From the NCBI RefSeq assembly GCF_027579695.1, contig NC_083576.1:41176760-41240759 (forward strand): a stretch of DNA of 64,000 bases, read 5' to 3'. Position numbers and translations under genes: made by a program. Positions 29,726 to 39,828 of the stretch are shown piece after piece (the first letter of the stretch is position 1; every line of letters begins with the position of its first letter). Below the pieces are notes generated by a model that was not told the DNA's origin, ran no database searches, and saw only the letters and a list, made by a program, of their open reading frames with translations. The DNA comes from Neoarius graeffei. Its lineage: Eukaryota; Chordata; Actinopteri; Siluriformes; Ariidae.

Positions 29726-29965
29726 CTATAGCTGTCTGGAATCCCTGCCATAAGTGCTTGTGTCAATTAAATGAATGGACGATTTCATCCCATATGCTCT
29801 TTTGGCCTCTCTGATTTCTCTTTTCAGATTTCTCCTTGCTATATTGTATGCTTCAATGTCACCCAACCTGAATGTGGCACCATGAAGCCTCAGCAAGGAG
29901 CGAACCTCCCCAGTTAGCCAAGACTTATTGGTTGGATGCAGCTTAACAGGTTTTATAACAGACAC
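29726..29965 (-). pseudogene. Rex1/CR1-like linker fragment
   Basis: KLHPTNKSWLTGEVRSLLR and NLKREIREAKRAYG are the conserved linker between endonuclease and RT. Its 5' end runs into an inverted duplication of its own coding DNA. Confidence 0.7.
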
Positions 29966-30095
29966 ATCATCAATGCATTGATGATGTGTCTGTTATAAAA
30001 CCTGTTAAGCTGCGTCCAACCAAATGCATTGATGATGTGTCTGTTATAAAATATGTTAAGTTGCATCCAACCAATAAGCCTTGGCTAACTAGGGA
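29926..30095. repeat. Inverted plus tandem duplication inside the LINE
   Basis: The segment around TTGGTTGGATGCAGC to CATCAATGCA is followed by its exact inverse, TGCATTGATGATGTGTCTG onward, and then by a second, diverged inverse copy (30023-30085) that extends to TAAGCCTTGGCTAAC. The arms are about 50 bp with no spacer. Confidence 0.85.
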
Positions 30096-30499
30096 GCAAA
30101 CCTCACTACTGGTGGCTCTTGTCTCACTCTGGGCCTATATATAGGCTTCAGCAGGATAGTCAGGTGGTCAGAGCTGCCAATGTGAGGCAAGGGGGCCACA
30201 GTGTGTGCATTCGGTATATTTTTCACCTCTTGTTTCACACGTGACATGCTGGTGGAAGTGAGGTAGAACAGGCTTAAGGTTAGCCTTGTTAAAGTCCCCA
30301 GCAACGATATAAAATGCTTCTGGATGGGCTGTATGAAGCTGACTGTGTTGTAAAGTTCTCCCATTGTCTGCTTTACATCTACACTCAGGGGAACATACAC
30401 TGCAGTAATAATGATTGCTGTCAGTTCATGTGGTAAGTAAAAAGGTCTGCATTTCATGACCATAAACTCCACATCAGGAGAACAGGATCTGGAAATCAC
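30089..30499 (-). pseudogene. Rex1/CR1-like endonuclease fragment
   Basis: CSPDVEFMVMKCRPFYLP, ITAVYVPLSVD and PHIGSSDHLTILL are endonuclease blocks of the Rex1/CR1 group. The GDFN-type Asp motif is lost in a shifted segment (HFISLLGTLTRLTL). Inactive. Confidence 0.75.
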
Positions 30500-30767
30500 C
30501 CTGGGATCATGGCATCATGAATTGTTTGTGTAAATAACCAGACCTCCACCTCGGAGCTTACCCGATGTTGACATCTCCCTGTCTGCTAGAGTGTTAGCCC
30601 CACTAGATCAATTCCAGAGTCCAGTACTGTTTCTGTCAATCATGTCTCCAGGAAAATGAAGATGCAACAGTCTCTTACTCCATGCTGTAGCGATCTCCAC
30701 AGGTTGATATAATTAATTTTAGTGTCCAATGAGCAAATATTTGCCAATAGGACCGAGGGAACGCCTG

Positions 30768-30895
30768 GTTTACAGGGGTTAGCCCTTAGCCTGGCATTAA
30801 TGCCTCCTCACTTCCCCCTCTTCCGTGACCTGTCGCAGCACCGTCGGTGGTACTTGCTCCAGGCAAATCCAGGCTAAGGGCTAACCCCTGTAAAC
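30768..30895. repeat. 27-bp perfect inverted repeat at LINE/ERV junction
   Basis: Arms 30768-30794 and 30869-30895 (GTTTACAGGGGTTAGCCC ... and inverse) flank a 74-bp spacer. Confidence 0.9.
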
Positions 30896-31172
30896 TGGCC
30901 GTTCTCTGTGCAGCCTCAGCATAACAGCCAACTTGCTAAGCCGGTTTAGCACGATCAGTCCACAATTCAAAGCTTTCTTAACAAAAAGTACTTCTCTTTT
31001 GTTAAGGTATTTCACAGCTTGACTTAACAAAAGGTATTTCCCTTGTCATCAGATAAGAAATATGTGGCTCCAGAGACAAGAATCCTAACACCTCTGATGC
31101 TCCAGAGACAGAAATCCTATGAGACATTCTCAAACACATTCTGAGGCCCCAGAGACATAAAATCTTCTCACA
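30896..31172 (-). repeat. Retroviral-type 3' LTR fragment
   Basis: Read on the minus strand it starts TGTGAGAAG immediately after a polypurine tract. It contains three spaced repeats of a TCTCTGG(A/G)GC-type motif that look like U3 enhancer repeats. It is cut off at 30895 by the rearranged LINE, so its 3' end is missing. It belongs with the env relic to its right. Confidence 0.6.
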
Positions 31173-31184
31173 TTCCCCCTTTCT
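31173..31184 (-). other. Polypurine tract of the endogenous retrovirus
   Basis: The minus strand reads AGAAAGGGGGAA, then TGTG of the LTR, the classical retroviral arrangement. Confidence 0.65.
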
Positions 31185-31324
31185 GAGTGATAAGTCAGGC
31201 TACAGCTATGTCACAATACCCAAAATACAAAATCATAATACAGTGAAAAATGTGCATAGGTAATACAGAATCAGTGCAGTGTGTAGACTAGCAAACTAAA
31301 AATAGTAGGAATATTTGAGTCCAT

Positions 31325-31594
31325 CTAGTTGATAAGCATAAAGCACTCAATTAAATCAGTCCCATCCTTCATGATGTTGGCACGTCCTCTTGCTCTTCCA
31401 GTCGCTCTTCTGTCCCATGTGACTTTGCGCCATGTTGAGGGACAGTTGGGAACCCAGAGAGAGGTTACTAGCACTTCATCTGGGCTCCATTCATCGATGC
31501 ACGAACACACCTCATCGTCAAAAATCACTCCGCGTTCTGGGAACAAGTCCCACAGATCAAAAGTTTCCAAGTCACAATTCTTCATATCACACAA
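31325..31594 (-). other. Unrecognised 89-codon ORF between env and 3' LTR
   Basis: The frame is acidic in its first half (DLWDLFPERGVIFDDE) and basic later (RRATGRARGRAN). It lies where some complex retroviruses keep accessory genes, but no family was recognised and it may be chance. No zinc or membrane motif is seen. Confidence 0.25.
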
Positions 31595-31927
31595 AATCGC
31601 CAGTCATGACATCATACATTAATATTCAACAAGTACCTATCTCAAGGTCAGAGAGGGACACTCATCCACCAGGTGTGGGCAAAAACCTCCATCTTCATTC
31701 AGATCAATAAGAGGACAAAATTCCTGCACTACCTGTAATATTATACACGATAATGCACTCAGCATCTGGGTATAGCAGCACCCCCAGCTGACCTTTACAA
31801 TTTAAAATTGTAATCTAAAATTCTGTAAATGCTAAAAACACTAGAAGTAGCAATTGACTTGAAGCAATACAAAAATATATTCAGATATTACTTCAACATT
31901 ACTACATGTCAAGATGAGAAGATTCCA

Positions 31928-32476
31928 TTAATACAGTGTTATAATAACCTCACCCTCTAACTGAGACTCTTCTTCTCCCTCTGATTCAGAACAATCAGAA
32001 TACATATCAGAGTTACTGTCACCCAAATCTCCAAACACTTCACCCCTCAGTAACCTATCCGCCTCCAATATGGGCAAAACAGGCATTTGTCCAGTCACAG
32101 TCTTAGTTATAGTCTTTGTGACTAGAGACTTAAAAACAGGTATTACACAACACAATACTAAACCCAGTACAATTAAAGTGGTCAGAACTACTATCCCTAT
32201 TTTGGCTGATGCAGCCCCCCATTTCCCCAAAGTCATTTTGAACCAGTCCCAGACATGTCAGTCATGTCCTGTATTCTCTGTCACCTCTGTCTTTAAATTA
32301 TGCAACTTAGTCATGGCTTCTGTGAATGAACCTCCTGGAGCTGTATTATTAGGTACAAATGTGCAACATTGATCTCCAAACATTACACAAATGCCTCCTT
32401 TTTTGGCTAACAACCAATCTAGAGCTTGTCTATTTTGCCATGTCATCCTGTTAGTAGCATCTAATTGCACTCCCAA
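31928..32476 (-). pseudogene. env: Endogenous retrovirus env, transmembrane subunit, with nonsense mutation
   Basis: Two segments (32476-32258 and 32236-31928) lie in one frame and are separated by a TGA at 32258-32260. The first holds the heptad/immunosuppressive-like region and a C-x6-CC motif, the mark of gamma-type Env. The second holds a hydrophobic membrane-spanning stretch (IGIVVLTTLIVLGLVLC) and an acidic cytoplasmic tail. The stop falls between ectodomain and membrane anchor, so the protein is broken. It is an old copy: other segments of env lie further right, with frameshifts and large insertions. Confidence 0.8.
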
Positions 32477-33108
32477 TGCACTAAGAGCAGAATCTGTGTA
32501 ATTACTGAATCTCTGCTGGTTATAGTAATTATAATCAATCCAGTCTACATTCTTATTAACAGTAGGCCATACAAAGATACACTCAAGTCCTGATAAAATC
32601 TTGCTTCTAGACTTAAATTATTTTGGAATACCCCTTGGTTGGGCTATTGTATCCAAATAAACTTTAGGATCTGATTTATAGTCTCTCCTTTGTCTCCTTG
32701 GCTAAGTTTCAATCTGTTCATCTGAATCTTTTTCCCAGTTCAGAAATAAAACCCTCTGTACAGCTCTGACTCTTGCACAAATTCCCTTCCAATCTATTAG
32801 CAGACTTGCTCCAAGTTTTCTGCCTCCACACAACCAGTAAAAGTCTGCTACTACTTTAGTCTGCTCCATATAAGGACGTATTAAGAGTAAAACCCAATTC
32901 TATCTTTTACAGCCTTCTTCTGGAAGTGTTACATTTTTTTCTACTCTGTCAAGTCCCAGCTCCTTGGTTTGAGGCTCTCATAGGAGTGTCTCCATTCCAT
33001 GACCAGTCAAAATCTAACTGCCAGATTACTTTACAATTACCTCAAAATTCTCCTACGTTATGAATACCTTGTGATTTTTTAAGAGACTCATACATGATGT
33101 TCCACTTT
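32477..33108 (-). pseudogene. env: Endogenous retrovirus env, middle region, decayed
   Basis: No long frame survives. Short minus-strand stretches include a basic RQRR furin-like site near 32690 and a CGG-type surface-subunit motif near 32835, with stops and shifts between. It runs into the solo LTR at 33114. Confidence 0.6.
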
Positions 33109-33113
33109 ATTAT

Positions 33114-33875
33114 TGTCAGTCCTGTGCACTGTAGCGCATAAGGTGCGCCCCGGGCTGCATGCGCATTGAGCGGACTTCAGCACACAAGCCGTTAATGAGG
33201 CACACCTGAACTTAATTAAGGAGCTAGATGTGCACCTATTTAAGGACTGTTCAGATGCAGCATCACTGCGAAGTATTACGCTACGTCAGGACACATTACC
33301 GAGCCTTTTTTCCTGTTTCTTGTGCCTGTTTCTCATTCTCACTTTGCCTCTGATATTCTGTTTGTGCCTCACCCGACCCTTTGCATGTCTAACATTTTGG
33401 ATTTAGCCTGCCAATTTGGACTGTTTGCCTGCATGTTTGCACGTTCTCATCTCATCTCATTATCTCTAGCCGCTTTATCCTGTTCTACAGGGTCGCAGGC
33501 AAGCTGGAGCCTATCCCAGCTGACTACGGGCAAAAGGCGGGGTACACCCTGGACAAGTCGCCAGGTCATCACAGGGCTGACACATAGACACAGACAACCA
33601 TTCACACCTACGGTCAATTTAGAGTCACCAGTTAACCTAACCTGCATGTCTTTGGACTGTGGGGGAAACCGGAGCACCCAGAGGAAACCCACGCGGACAC
33701 GGGGAGAACATGCAAACTCCGCACAGAAAGGCCCTTGCCAGCCACGGGGCTCGAACCCAGGACTTTCTTGCTGTGAGGCGACAGCGCTAACCACTACACC
33801 ATCGTGCCGCCATGTTTGCATGTTGTTATTAAATATATACTTCTGCATTTACATCCGCCTACCTCGTACCTGACA
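33114..33875 (+). mobile_element. Solo LTR with 5-bp target duplication, carrying a SINE
   Basis: It starts TGTCAGTCCTG and ends GTACCTGACA. ATTAT flanks it at 33109-33113 and 33876-33880. TATTTAAGG near 33237 is a TATA-like box. Without the SINE (33446-33810) and its duplication it is about 383 bp. No internal region is present, so it arose by LTR-LTR recombination. It lies within the retroviral env relic. Confidence 0.85.
33446..33810 (-). mobile_element. SINE copy 6 with 14-bp target duplication
   Basis: Inverted full-length copy of the 5346 family. CATGTTTGCA(C/T)GTT lies at 33432-33445 and 33811-33824. Confidence 0.92.
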
Positions 33876-33956
33876 ATTATATAATTTTCTGGAACTTCTA
33901 CAAGCCTTGGATCGATACTTACATTCATGTTCTTACAATATTCTGCCCATTGTGAT

Positions 33957-35156
33957 CAGAGCATTTTTTAAGGATTTTCCACTAGGAGACCAACTGGTCT
34001 GGGCAATACAATCACAGGCCCCAGAGTCCATGCGGCTGCAAAATGGTTCACCAATCACCATACAGACAAACACACTACAGTGACTACACAGCTATCAAGA
34101 GCAATTACCAAGCACAAATGTTATGTCAAAGACACTCAAAGGTGGGGTTTACATTAGACCGTATCAGTGGATCATCAGATTAACGTTTTTAAAACGATTA
34201 GTGTGCACACAGCAACACCAATACACGATTCGCGTGCACACAGCAACACCAATACACGGATACGCTCGGCTCCGCAGGCATCCTGCGCTCCAAATCACTC
34301 CGCCCTGAACAGCGAGTGCCCTCTGGAGGGTGCGCACTCCGGCCCTGCGCAGCTCACAGAGCGCGCGAGTATAGCGCACGAGCAGTGATTCGGGACTGAG
34401 CCGCTGTGTGTGTGATCTCAGTGCATATCACTTACCACTTGCAAGTGGAAGGATGGCAAGCCTAAAGACAATCATAACTACACAATGGGCAGTATTTGCA
34501 TCAGTATTTGCAGTATTTTCATACTTTTATACTCTTTAATGAAAGGTGATACAAGGCGGAAGTCTGCGCCATTTTTCAGCAGTCGCATCACATGACCAAC
34601 GCCAGCGAATCAGGAAGGTGGATGTCACAGTGACGTTGTCCAATGACGACACCAGCTAGAGCTCAGCACAGCGTATCTGCATATCTGCGTATTCTCAATG
34701 TTTACACAGCACCGGACCAGACACGATCTGGATTGAATACGTGGACCCTGGCGGATTCCTGTTTCCCGGCGTTTCCAGGCGTTTTAATGTAAACGGACAG
34801 TGCATCCGCGAAGAAAACGAGACAGATACGGTCTAATGTAAACTTGGCCAAAGTTACACAGTAATGACATCGGGTTCTGACATCAGCCATCTCAGTAACC
34901 TAATTTTAGTTTTGTTTTTCTTAACCAACATGATCTTGTGTGTATATCTTATAACATAGATCTTCATTTTCCTTGTTAAATGTATACTTACATGGTACTT
35001 GGTTAATTAATTGCAACTGATTGAACCAAATTATAAGACATAACTTGGTTTAAAATTTGGTCTCCCAGTGAAGCTGGTTTGGCATTGACTAGGAGACCAA
35101 ATCTGGCCACTGGGAGACCATTTGGTCTCCCAGTAACTATGTTAAAAAATGCTCTG
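33957..35156. mobile_element. hAT-type non-autonomous element, 8-bp target duplication
   Basis: The ends CAGAGCATTTTTTAA and TTAAAAAATGCTCTG are perfect 15-bp inverted repeats. ATTGTGAT lies at 33949-33956 and 35157-35164. Subterminal DNA on both sides repeats CTGGGAGACCA/TGGTCTCCCAG. It has no transposase and carries a second element (34141-34849). It interrupts the retroviral env relic. Confidence 0.9.
34141..34849. mobile_element. Nested MITE with GTTTACATTAGACCGTATC inverted ends
   Basis: GTTTACATTAGACCGTATC (34147-34165) is matched exactly inverted at 34825-34843. CAAAG occurs at both edges and may be a 5-bp target duplication. A 31-bp tandem pair (34203, 34234) lies inside. No transposase; superfamily undetermined. 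Confidence 0.75.
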
Positions 35157-35164
35157 ATTGTGAT

Positions 35165-35480
35165 CTCTTAAAATATTTCTGATACTCTGGATGACTGAGA
35201 TAAGTCAAACAAACAGCGGGACAAAACGATCCGTCTCTCACACCTAAATGACAATTTCTACTGAAATGTTGCACACTCCTTGTAACTATGAGGATTTGGA
35301 ACCACAACTACTTTTTTGTCAGAGGTGAAGGAGTACACACTATACAGCCAGTCATATTCATATCTGTTACAGCGAATTGGGCCCACCTATACCATTTATT
35401 TGATAATGCTTCTCCCCACCGAGAGTCTTCAATGTCACCATATTGTCTTTCTGACTCCCTTTATACCCTTTGCATGTGAT
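35165..35480 (-). pseudogene. env: Endogenous retrovirus env, surface-subunit fragment
   Basis: A minus-strand frame reads NKWYRWAQFAVTDMNMTGC and a CxxC-like pair, which fits the N-terminal part of a fish gamma-type Env surface subunit. Stops flank it. It continues the env relic interrupted by the hAT at 33957-35156 and the solo LTR. Confidence 0.5.
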
Positions 35481-35499
35481 TGTCTTGGTCTCTGTTAGT

Positions 35500-36020
35500 C
35501 AGTATATCAGTCAAAAATGAAGTCTATTGCAGAGGACTTTGGTTCCCTTGGCTCTTCTGTGTATGTGTGAATGGTGGAAAGTTCACTTGAGCTGACAGGA
35601 GTCTATAACCATGGATTACCTCCCTGTAAACTGTCCTTGACTGTTTACATCTATTTGCACATTACTGCCGTTTTTGCTGCTGTTCCTTGACTGTTTACAT
35701 CTGATTACATTGTTTGCACATATTTGCACATTACTGCCCTTCTGCTGCTACATCTGATCATTGCCTTATTTTTGTATTACATTACCTATTTTGCACTACA
35801 TTAACCTTTATTTTGTACTACACTGGGTGTTTTTGTTTGTGTTGCTTTTGCTTTTCTTTTTGCACTATATTACCTTACTTTGTATTACTTCTTCCGCCTA
35901 TTTATTTATTTGTAATTGGCATTCATGGTGGACAGCAAACTAAGAATTTCATTGTGCAAGTGGACATGTCCTTACTGTGCATATGACAATAAACACTTTG
36001 AACTTGAACTTTGTACTGTG
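35500..36020 (+). mobile_element. Rex1-like LINE 3' UTR with (TTGAAC)n tail
   Basis: A run of TTTGCACATTACTGCC-type repeats is followed by AATTTCATTGTGCAAGTGG, CAATAAACACTTTGAACTTG and the tail. Same style as the 3' end at 53000-53099. No coding part. Confidence 0.65.
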
Positions 36021-36075
36021 CCCCATTACAGAAGTAGACGTATTAAGAGACTCCAGGTCAGGAGCCCCTCGAATA

Positions 36076-36366
36076 TCAGTTGCTTCTTCTTTCTCTCACT
36101 TCGAACCACCTGCTCTTTGGGTTGAACCATGTCCTTTCTGTGCTTTTCTGCAATTCTCCTGCAGACACTGCTCCTTCTTCTGATAGAACCCTAAGGAGAA
36201 AATCTCCAAACACCCTGATCTCCTGAAGCAATCGAACTATCCTACTTCTCTTCCAGTTCGGAACTGTTCCTGTGAATAGATAACTTAATTTGTAGGGATT
36301 AGCTACATTATACACCTTTTTATAGCTCCATTTACAACTGTTCAAACAGTAGGCATTAAATTGCAC
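36076..36366 (-). pseudogene. Possible retroviral fragment, unrecognised
   Basis: A 96-codon frame contains FTGTVPNWKRSRIVRLLQ and EEGAVSAGELQKSTERTW. It is basic and helical-looking and lies upstream of the env relic. It may be a leader or gag/pol-end piece of the endogenous retrovirus; no certain match. Its start overlaps the LINE fragment at 36342-36620. Confidence 0.3.
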
Positions 36367-36620
36367 TGATTAAAGTCGCCGGCAATAATAAAAACAGCGA
36401 CAGGATGAGCCGTCTCTAACACGCTGATGTCATCGTGGAGTTTGCTGAGTGCTGACGTAGAGTTAGCTCGCGGGGGGACGTAAACAGCGGCCAAAAACAC
36501 AGCAATGAATTCCCTTGGTAAATAATAGGGGCGGCATTTCAGCAGTAACAGCTCCACATCTGGCGAACAGCGCTTATAGACAGTCTGTATATCTCCACAC
36601 CAAGAGTTCTTAATAAACAC
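36342..36620 (-). pseudogene. Rex1/CR1-like endonuclease fragment
   Basis: CSPDVELLLLKCRPYYLP, FLAAVYVPPRAN and VFIIAGDFNQCNL are endonuclease blocks, here with the catalytic GDFN kept. Only this portion survives; both ends are truncated. Confidence 0.8.
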
Positions 36621-36692
36621 ACACCTCCCGCTTTAGCCTTACTAGAGGCTGCGGTCCAATCTCCTCGGTGTACAGAATGAATCTGTAGCTGA

Positions 36693-36866
36693 ATGGTGCA
36701 TGTCTTTGGACTGTGGGAGCAAAGTGAAGCACCTGGAGGAAACTCATACAAGCACGAGGATAATATGCAAACTCCACACAGAATGGCCCCAGTCATCTGG
36801 CAGGTTTGAATCCAGAACCTGCTTGCTGTGAGGCAACAGTACAAACCAATGCACCACTATGCCATC
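36693..36866 (-). mobile_element. SINE copy 7, head fragment
   Basis: Diverged inverted 5' half of the 5346 family, from GCATGTCTTTGGACTGTGG to CACTATGCCATCC. Confidence 0.8.
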
Positions 36867-37217
36867 CTACATACATGCACTGGATTAAATTTCATTAACC
36901 TGTAGAGGCCAAATGTTTTGGCGAATCAAATTCAAACAAACTCTGTTTGCTAGATTTCATATTTCATGCTGATCAGATGAAAAAATTCAATAAAGTTAAA
37001 GATGGCAGAAACCATTATAGCAAAAAGATGTTGGAGGACTCAGGTATTCGGCTGTTATAAGTAGTTTTACCCTACAGTTGGGAAGGTATGGACCCTTTTC
37101 ACGTGACGTCATGACAAACGCGGCCGCCATTTTGGACGTGTACTACCAGTAGTTTACCACAGCCAGCACTGAGGAACGGCAGCAAAGAAAGTGTTTATTT
37201 TCAGCAAGACTTCCATC

Positions 37218-37365
37218 ATGCCACTATATTGTTGTGCACCTGGATGTAGTAACCATCAACAAACAAGGCAAGGGTTATCATTTTATCGGATCCCGGTAGA
37301 TGCTGACCGACGGAGAAGACGGATAGCGGCATACCAACGCTTGTGTAGTGACCACTTTGTTGGAG
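37218..37365 (+). pseudogene. THAP zinc-finger exon
   Basis: It starts MPLYCCAPGCSNHQQTRQG and continues LSFYRIPVDADRRRR and RLCSDHFVGG. This is the C2CH THAP pattern (C-x4-C ... C-x2-H) with the expected Phe after His. A donor GGAG|GTAAGA at 37365/37366 ends the exon. The remaining transposase exons are absent. Confidence 0.75.
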
Positions 37366-37424
37366 GTAAGACGAATAAAATTAGCCAGAAAAGGCATTAC
37401 ATTGCTCTTAACATTCCATTCTAG

Positions 37425-37821
37425 TTTACTGTAATTATGATCTGGCAGCTATTTACACCGGATCCAGTGTAAATAGCCGCCGGAGCCAACGTCCGAGGTT
37501 CCGGAGCGCGCTCGCTCGCGGCCCGGCCGGAGCCGGCGGCCGTGGAGCTGGCGCTCGCTCGCGGAGCCGGCGGCCGCGGAGCCGGCGCGCGCTCGCTCGC
37601 AGAGCCAGCCGGAGCCGGCGGCCGCGGAGCCGGCGCGCGCTCGCTCGCGGCCCGGCCGGAGCCGGCGGCCGCGGAGCCGGCGCGCGCTCGCTCGCGGCCC
37701 GGCCGGAGCCGGCGGCCGCGGAGCCGGCGCGCGCTCGCTCGCGGCCCGGCCGGACGTTGGCTCCGGCAGCTATTTACACTGGATCCGGTGTAAATAGCTG
37801 CCAGATCATAATTACAGTAAA
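37425..37821. mobile_element. GC-rich foldback element with internal minisatellite
   Basis: 71-bp inverted arms (37425-37495 and 37751-37821) differ by one base. CTAG lies at both edges (37421-37424, 37822-37825), a possible 4-bp target duplication. Each arm contains a smaller near-palindrome around GGATCC. The centre is 47-bp tandem repeats (37505-37750). Confidence 0.85.
37505..37750. repeat. 47-bp GC-rich minisatellite, about five units
   Basis: GCGCGCTCGCTCG recurs at 37635, 37682 and 37729, giving a 47-bp period; earlier units are diverged. Nearly all G and C with dense CpG. Long Ala/Pro/Arg frames here are composition artefacts. Confidence 0.9.
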
Positions 37822-37965
37822 CTAGTAAATACAGTTTTCTGCATCTCGCTCCTTTTTCTATGTTTGTCGCCTTCCTCGCATTCAAACCGATTTGAGCCGA
37901 AGTCCACTACATGTCCAAAATGGCGGTCGCGTTTACGAAGGTCACGTGACTGAAAAGGGTCCATA

Positions 37966-38757
37966 AACCAGAAGGTAAATTCATTTATTATGGCACCCTC
38001 TTCTGGTTGGTACAGGTCATTTCATTTGCCTGAGTAGTGAGTGGGATATGGGAGCGAACTACTATATCAATTTTGGTGGCTGCATTTCAGTGAAACCCTA
38101 TAGCTGTTTAAGTAAATCAGGCACTGCTTCATTAGAAATTGACATGTGGTGGCCATACTGTTTATAAAATGTCAACGTCTTTGAACATTAGTGAGTGTCA
38201 CACACTGCTGAGTAGTTTCACATCAAAATTATGACCAAAAAAATCCTAGGATTAAAAAAAAAAAATTAAAAATAGGTTTTGCATGAAATGCAAATTAACT
38301 GAAAATGGGTGATGCTGAAAACATGAAAGAATGGCAAATAAATGCATAGTAATACTATGCACTCTCAATTTTAGCATGTTTAAGAAGCAAAACACCAGCA
38401 CATTTGTGTTAAATACCCTAAACACACAAAAAAATTGTTGCAAATTTTGACAATTACTTATCCATGTTGTAAGAGATAGATGTGCCCTACTACATGAACA
38501 GTTGTAATTTCAAAAAATAAAGTAGCTGGAAAAATTCTGCCACAGATAAGCTGTTTTTCACTGATTCACATTAATGAGATCTATTCAACCACACTTGACA
38601 ACATTGTCACTTTAATCTGTGTACATCTTGCTACCTATATGTATTGCAAATAAGTTGGGTTGGGGGGCAAGGTCAAGTTACATCAAGACCACACTATCTC
38701 CACATTCAGATGCAGGGGCTTTGAGGAACTCAAAGGACTTTATCAAGTGTGTTCAGT
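37966..38757. other. Gene-free stretch
   Basis: AT-rich, no credible frame, no repeat recognised. Confidence 0.55.
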
Positions 38758-38950
38758 CGTAGGGGAAGTGGTAGCTCAAATGATTGAGACACTGGACTGC
38801 TGATTAGAATATTGGATCGTTCAAATCCCATCACCACCAACCTGCCAATTTTGGACCTTTGAGCAAGGTTCTTAACTACTCAGGTCAATAAATGTAAGGT
38901 CACTAAGTCAACGCCGGATGAGGACATGTGCCAAATGCCATAAAAAGTAA
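38758..38950 (+). mobile_element. tRNA-derived SINE of a second, otophysan-like family
   Basis: GTGGTAGCTCAAATGATTGAG (A-box region) and GTTCAAATCCC (B box) are followed by TTGAGCAAGGTTCTTAACTAC and ATGCCATAAAAAGTAAA. This resembles the common ~200-bp fish SINE whose tail reads AAATGCCATAAATG. Confidence 0.75.
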
Positions 38951-39826
38951 AATAAAAAATGTTCCTGTTTTGTCAAGTGAAGGACCAACTCTTACTAAAT
39001 AAGTGAAATCTAGTGTAGCATGAATAAGCTGCACGTTGATTGTAATTTGGTTGCACCTTTGTGGAAATCAAACCATCCAAGCTAAATGCTTTGAAACATC
39101 AGAAGTAATTTGTTGGTAGTACATTTGTAATATTATTGTAATATTCAAGTCTTGCAAAACAATGGTCAGCAACAAAAGTTTAAAAAAAGTGTAAAAAAGT
39201 TTAATATATTCAATAAATGAACCATGAGAAATTGCAGTAAATTAGGTCCACTGTACAGATGTCCAGAAAAAAATGTTTTTCCTTTTTTCCCCCTTGTGAA
39301 AGATAACAAAAGTTGTTTTCACAAGTCACAACTTATTTTTCTTGTGACCTCAACAAAAGAAAATAAGTTTTCTTGACATAAAGTTGTTTTCCCATGATCA
39401 CAATTTATTTTTCTCATCATAAACATTTTCTTGAGATGACAACTTACTTTTTCACATATGAGGAAAAATATGTTAAGAGTTATTAGTATGGTCGAGTATC
39501 ATTTGTTCATCCCCGATACCAGTGCTAAAACCATACTTTAAAAAAAAAAAGGTGCTGGTTCCTAAATGGTGCCTGAATTGATATTTTATAAAGCATAAAA
39601 TGAAGGTCAACAACATTTCAGAACTCCTTTATTTCTAAGGTAAATTTGAACTTCAAATTAAACAATATATATTTAGGCATTTTAACCATGTTTATACCAT
39701 ATCTACTAGTTAATCTGTTGCCATCAGAGTAAGTGTAATGTTAACTAGTGATGACGTGTGAGGTGCTTTTATTAAATTGAGCTGTGTCTTTAGACAGAAT
39801 GGAGTATTACGGAGCCCCAGAATGGA
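38951..39826. repeat. Gene-free stretch with degenerate AAAATAAGTT repeats
   Basis: 39300-39470 alternates AACTTATTTTTCTTGTGA and AAAATAAGTTTTCTTGAC motifs in both directions. No frame. Confidence 0.5.
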
Positions 39827-39828
39827 TA

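Larger units (their letters stand above)
28720..30767 (-). mobile_element. Rex1/CR1-like LINE, rearranged
   Basis: Minus-strand fragments read endonuclease (30499-30089), linker (29965-29726), RT N-part (29575-29231) and thumb/C-terminal part (29318-28944). The RT fingers-palm section carrying the AFNT and ADD blocks is missing between 29318 and 29231, where the frame jumps. Two inverted duplications disrupt it (29926-30095 and 30768-30895). The same family appears at 35500-36020, 36342-36620 and 51111-53099. The Rex1 name is a judgement from motif style. Confidence 0.75.
37087..37965 (+). mobile_element. THAP-domain DNA transposon remnant
   Basis: Ends TATGGACCCTTTTCACGTGAC and the inverse form imperfect ~60-bp inverted repeats including GCGGCCGCCATTTTGGAC/GTCCAAAATGGCGGTCGCG. 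It holds one THAP exon (37218-37365) and a GC-rich nested element (37425-37821). P-type and Kolobok-type elements both encode THAP proteins; no target duplication was found to decide. Confidence 0.7.

Noticed and set aside
37421..37885. Long Arg/Ala/Pro-rich frames on both strands
   Set aside because: They lie wholly in a CpG-rich 47-bp minisatellite with inverted arms; stop codons are rare by composition and the frames have no domain.
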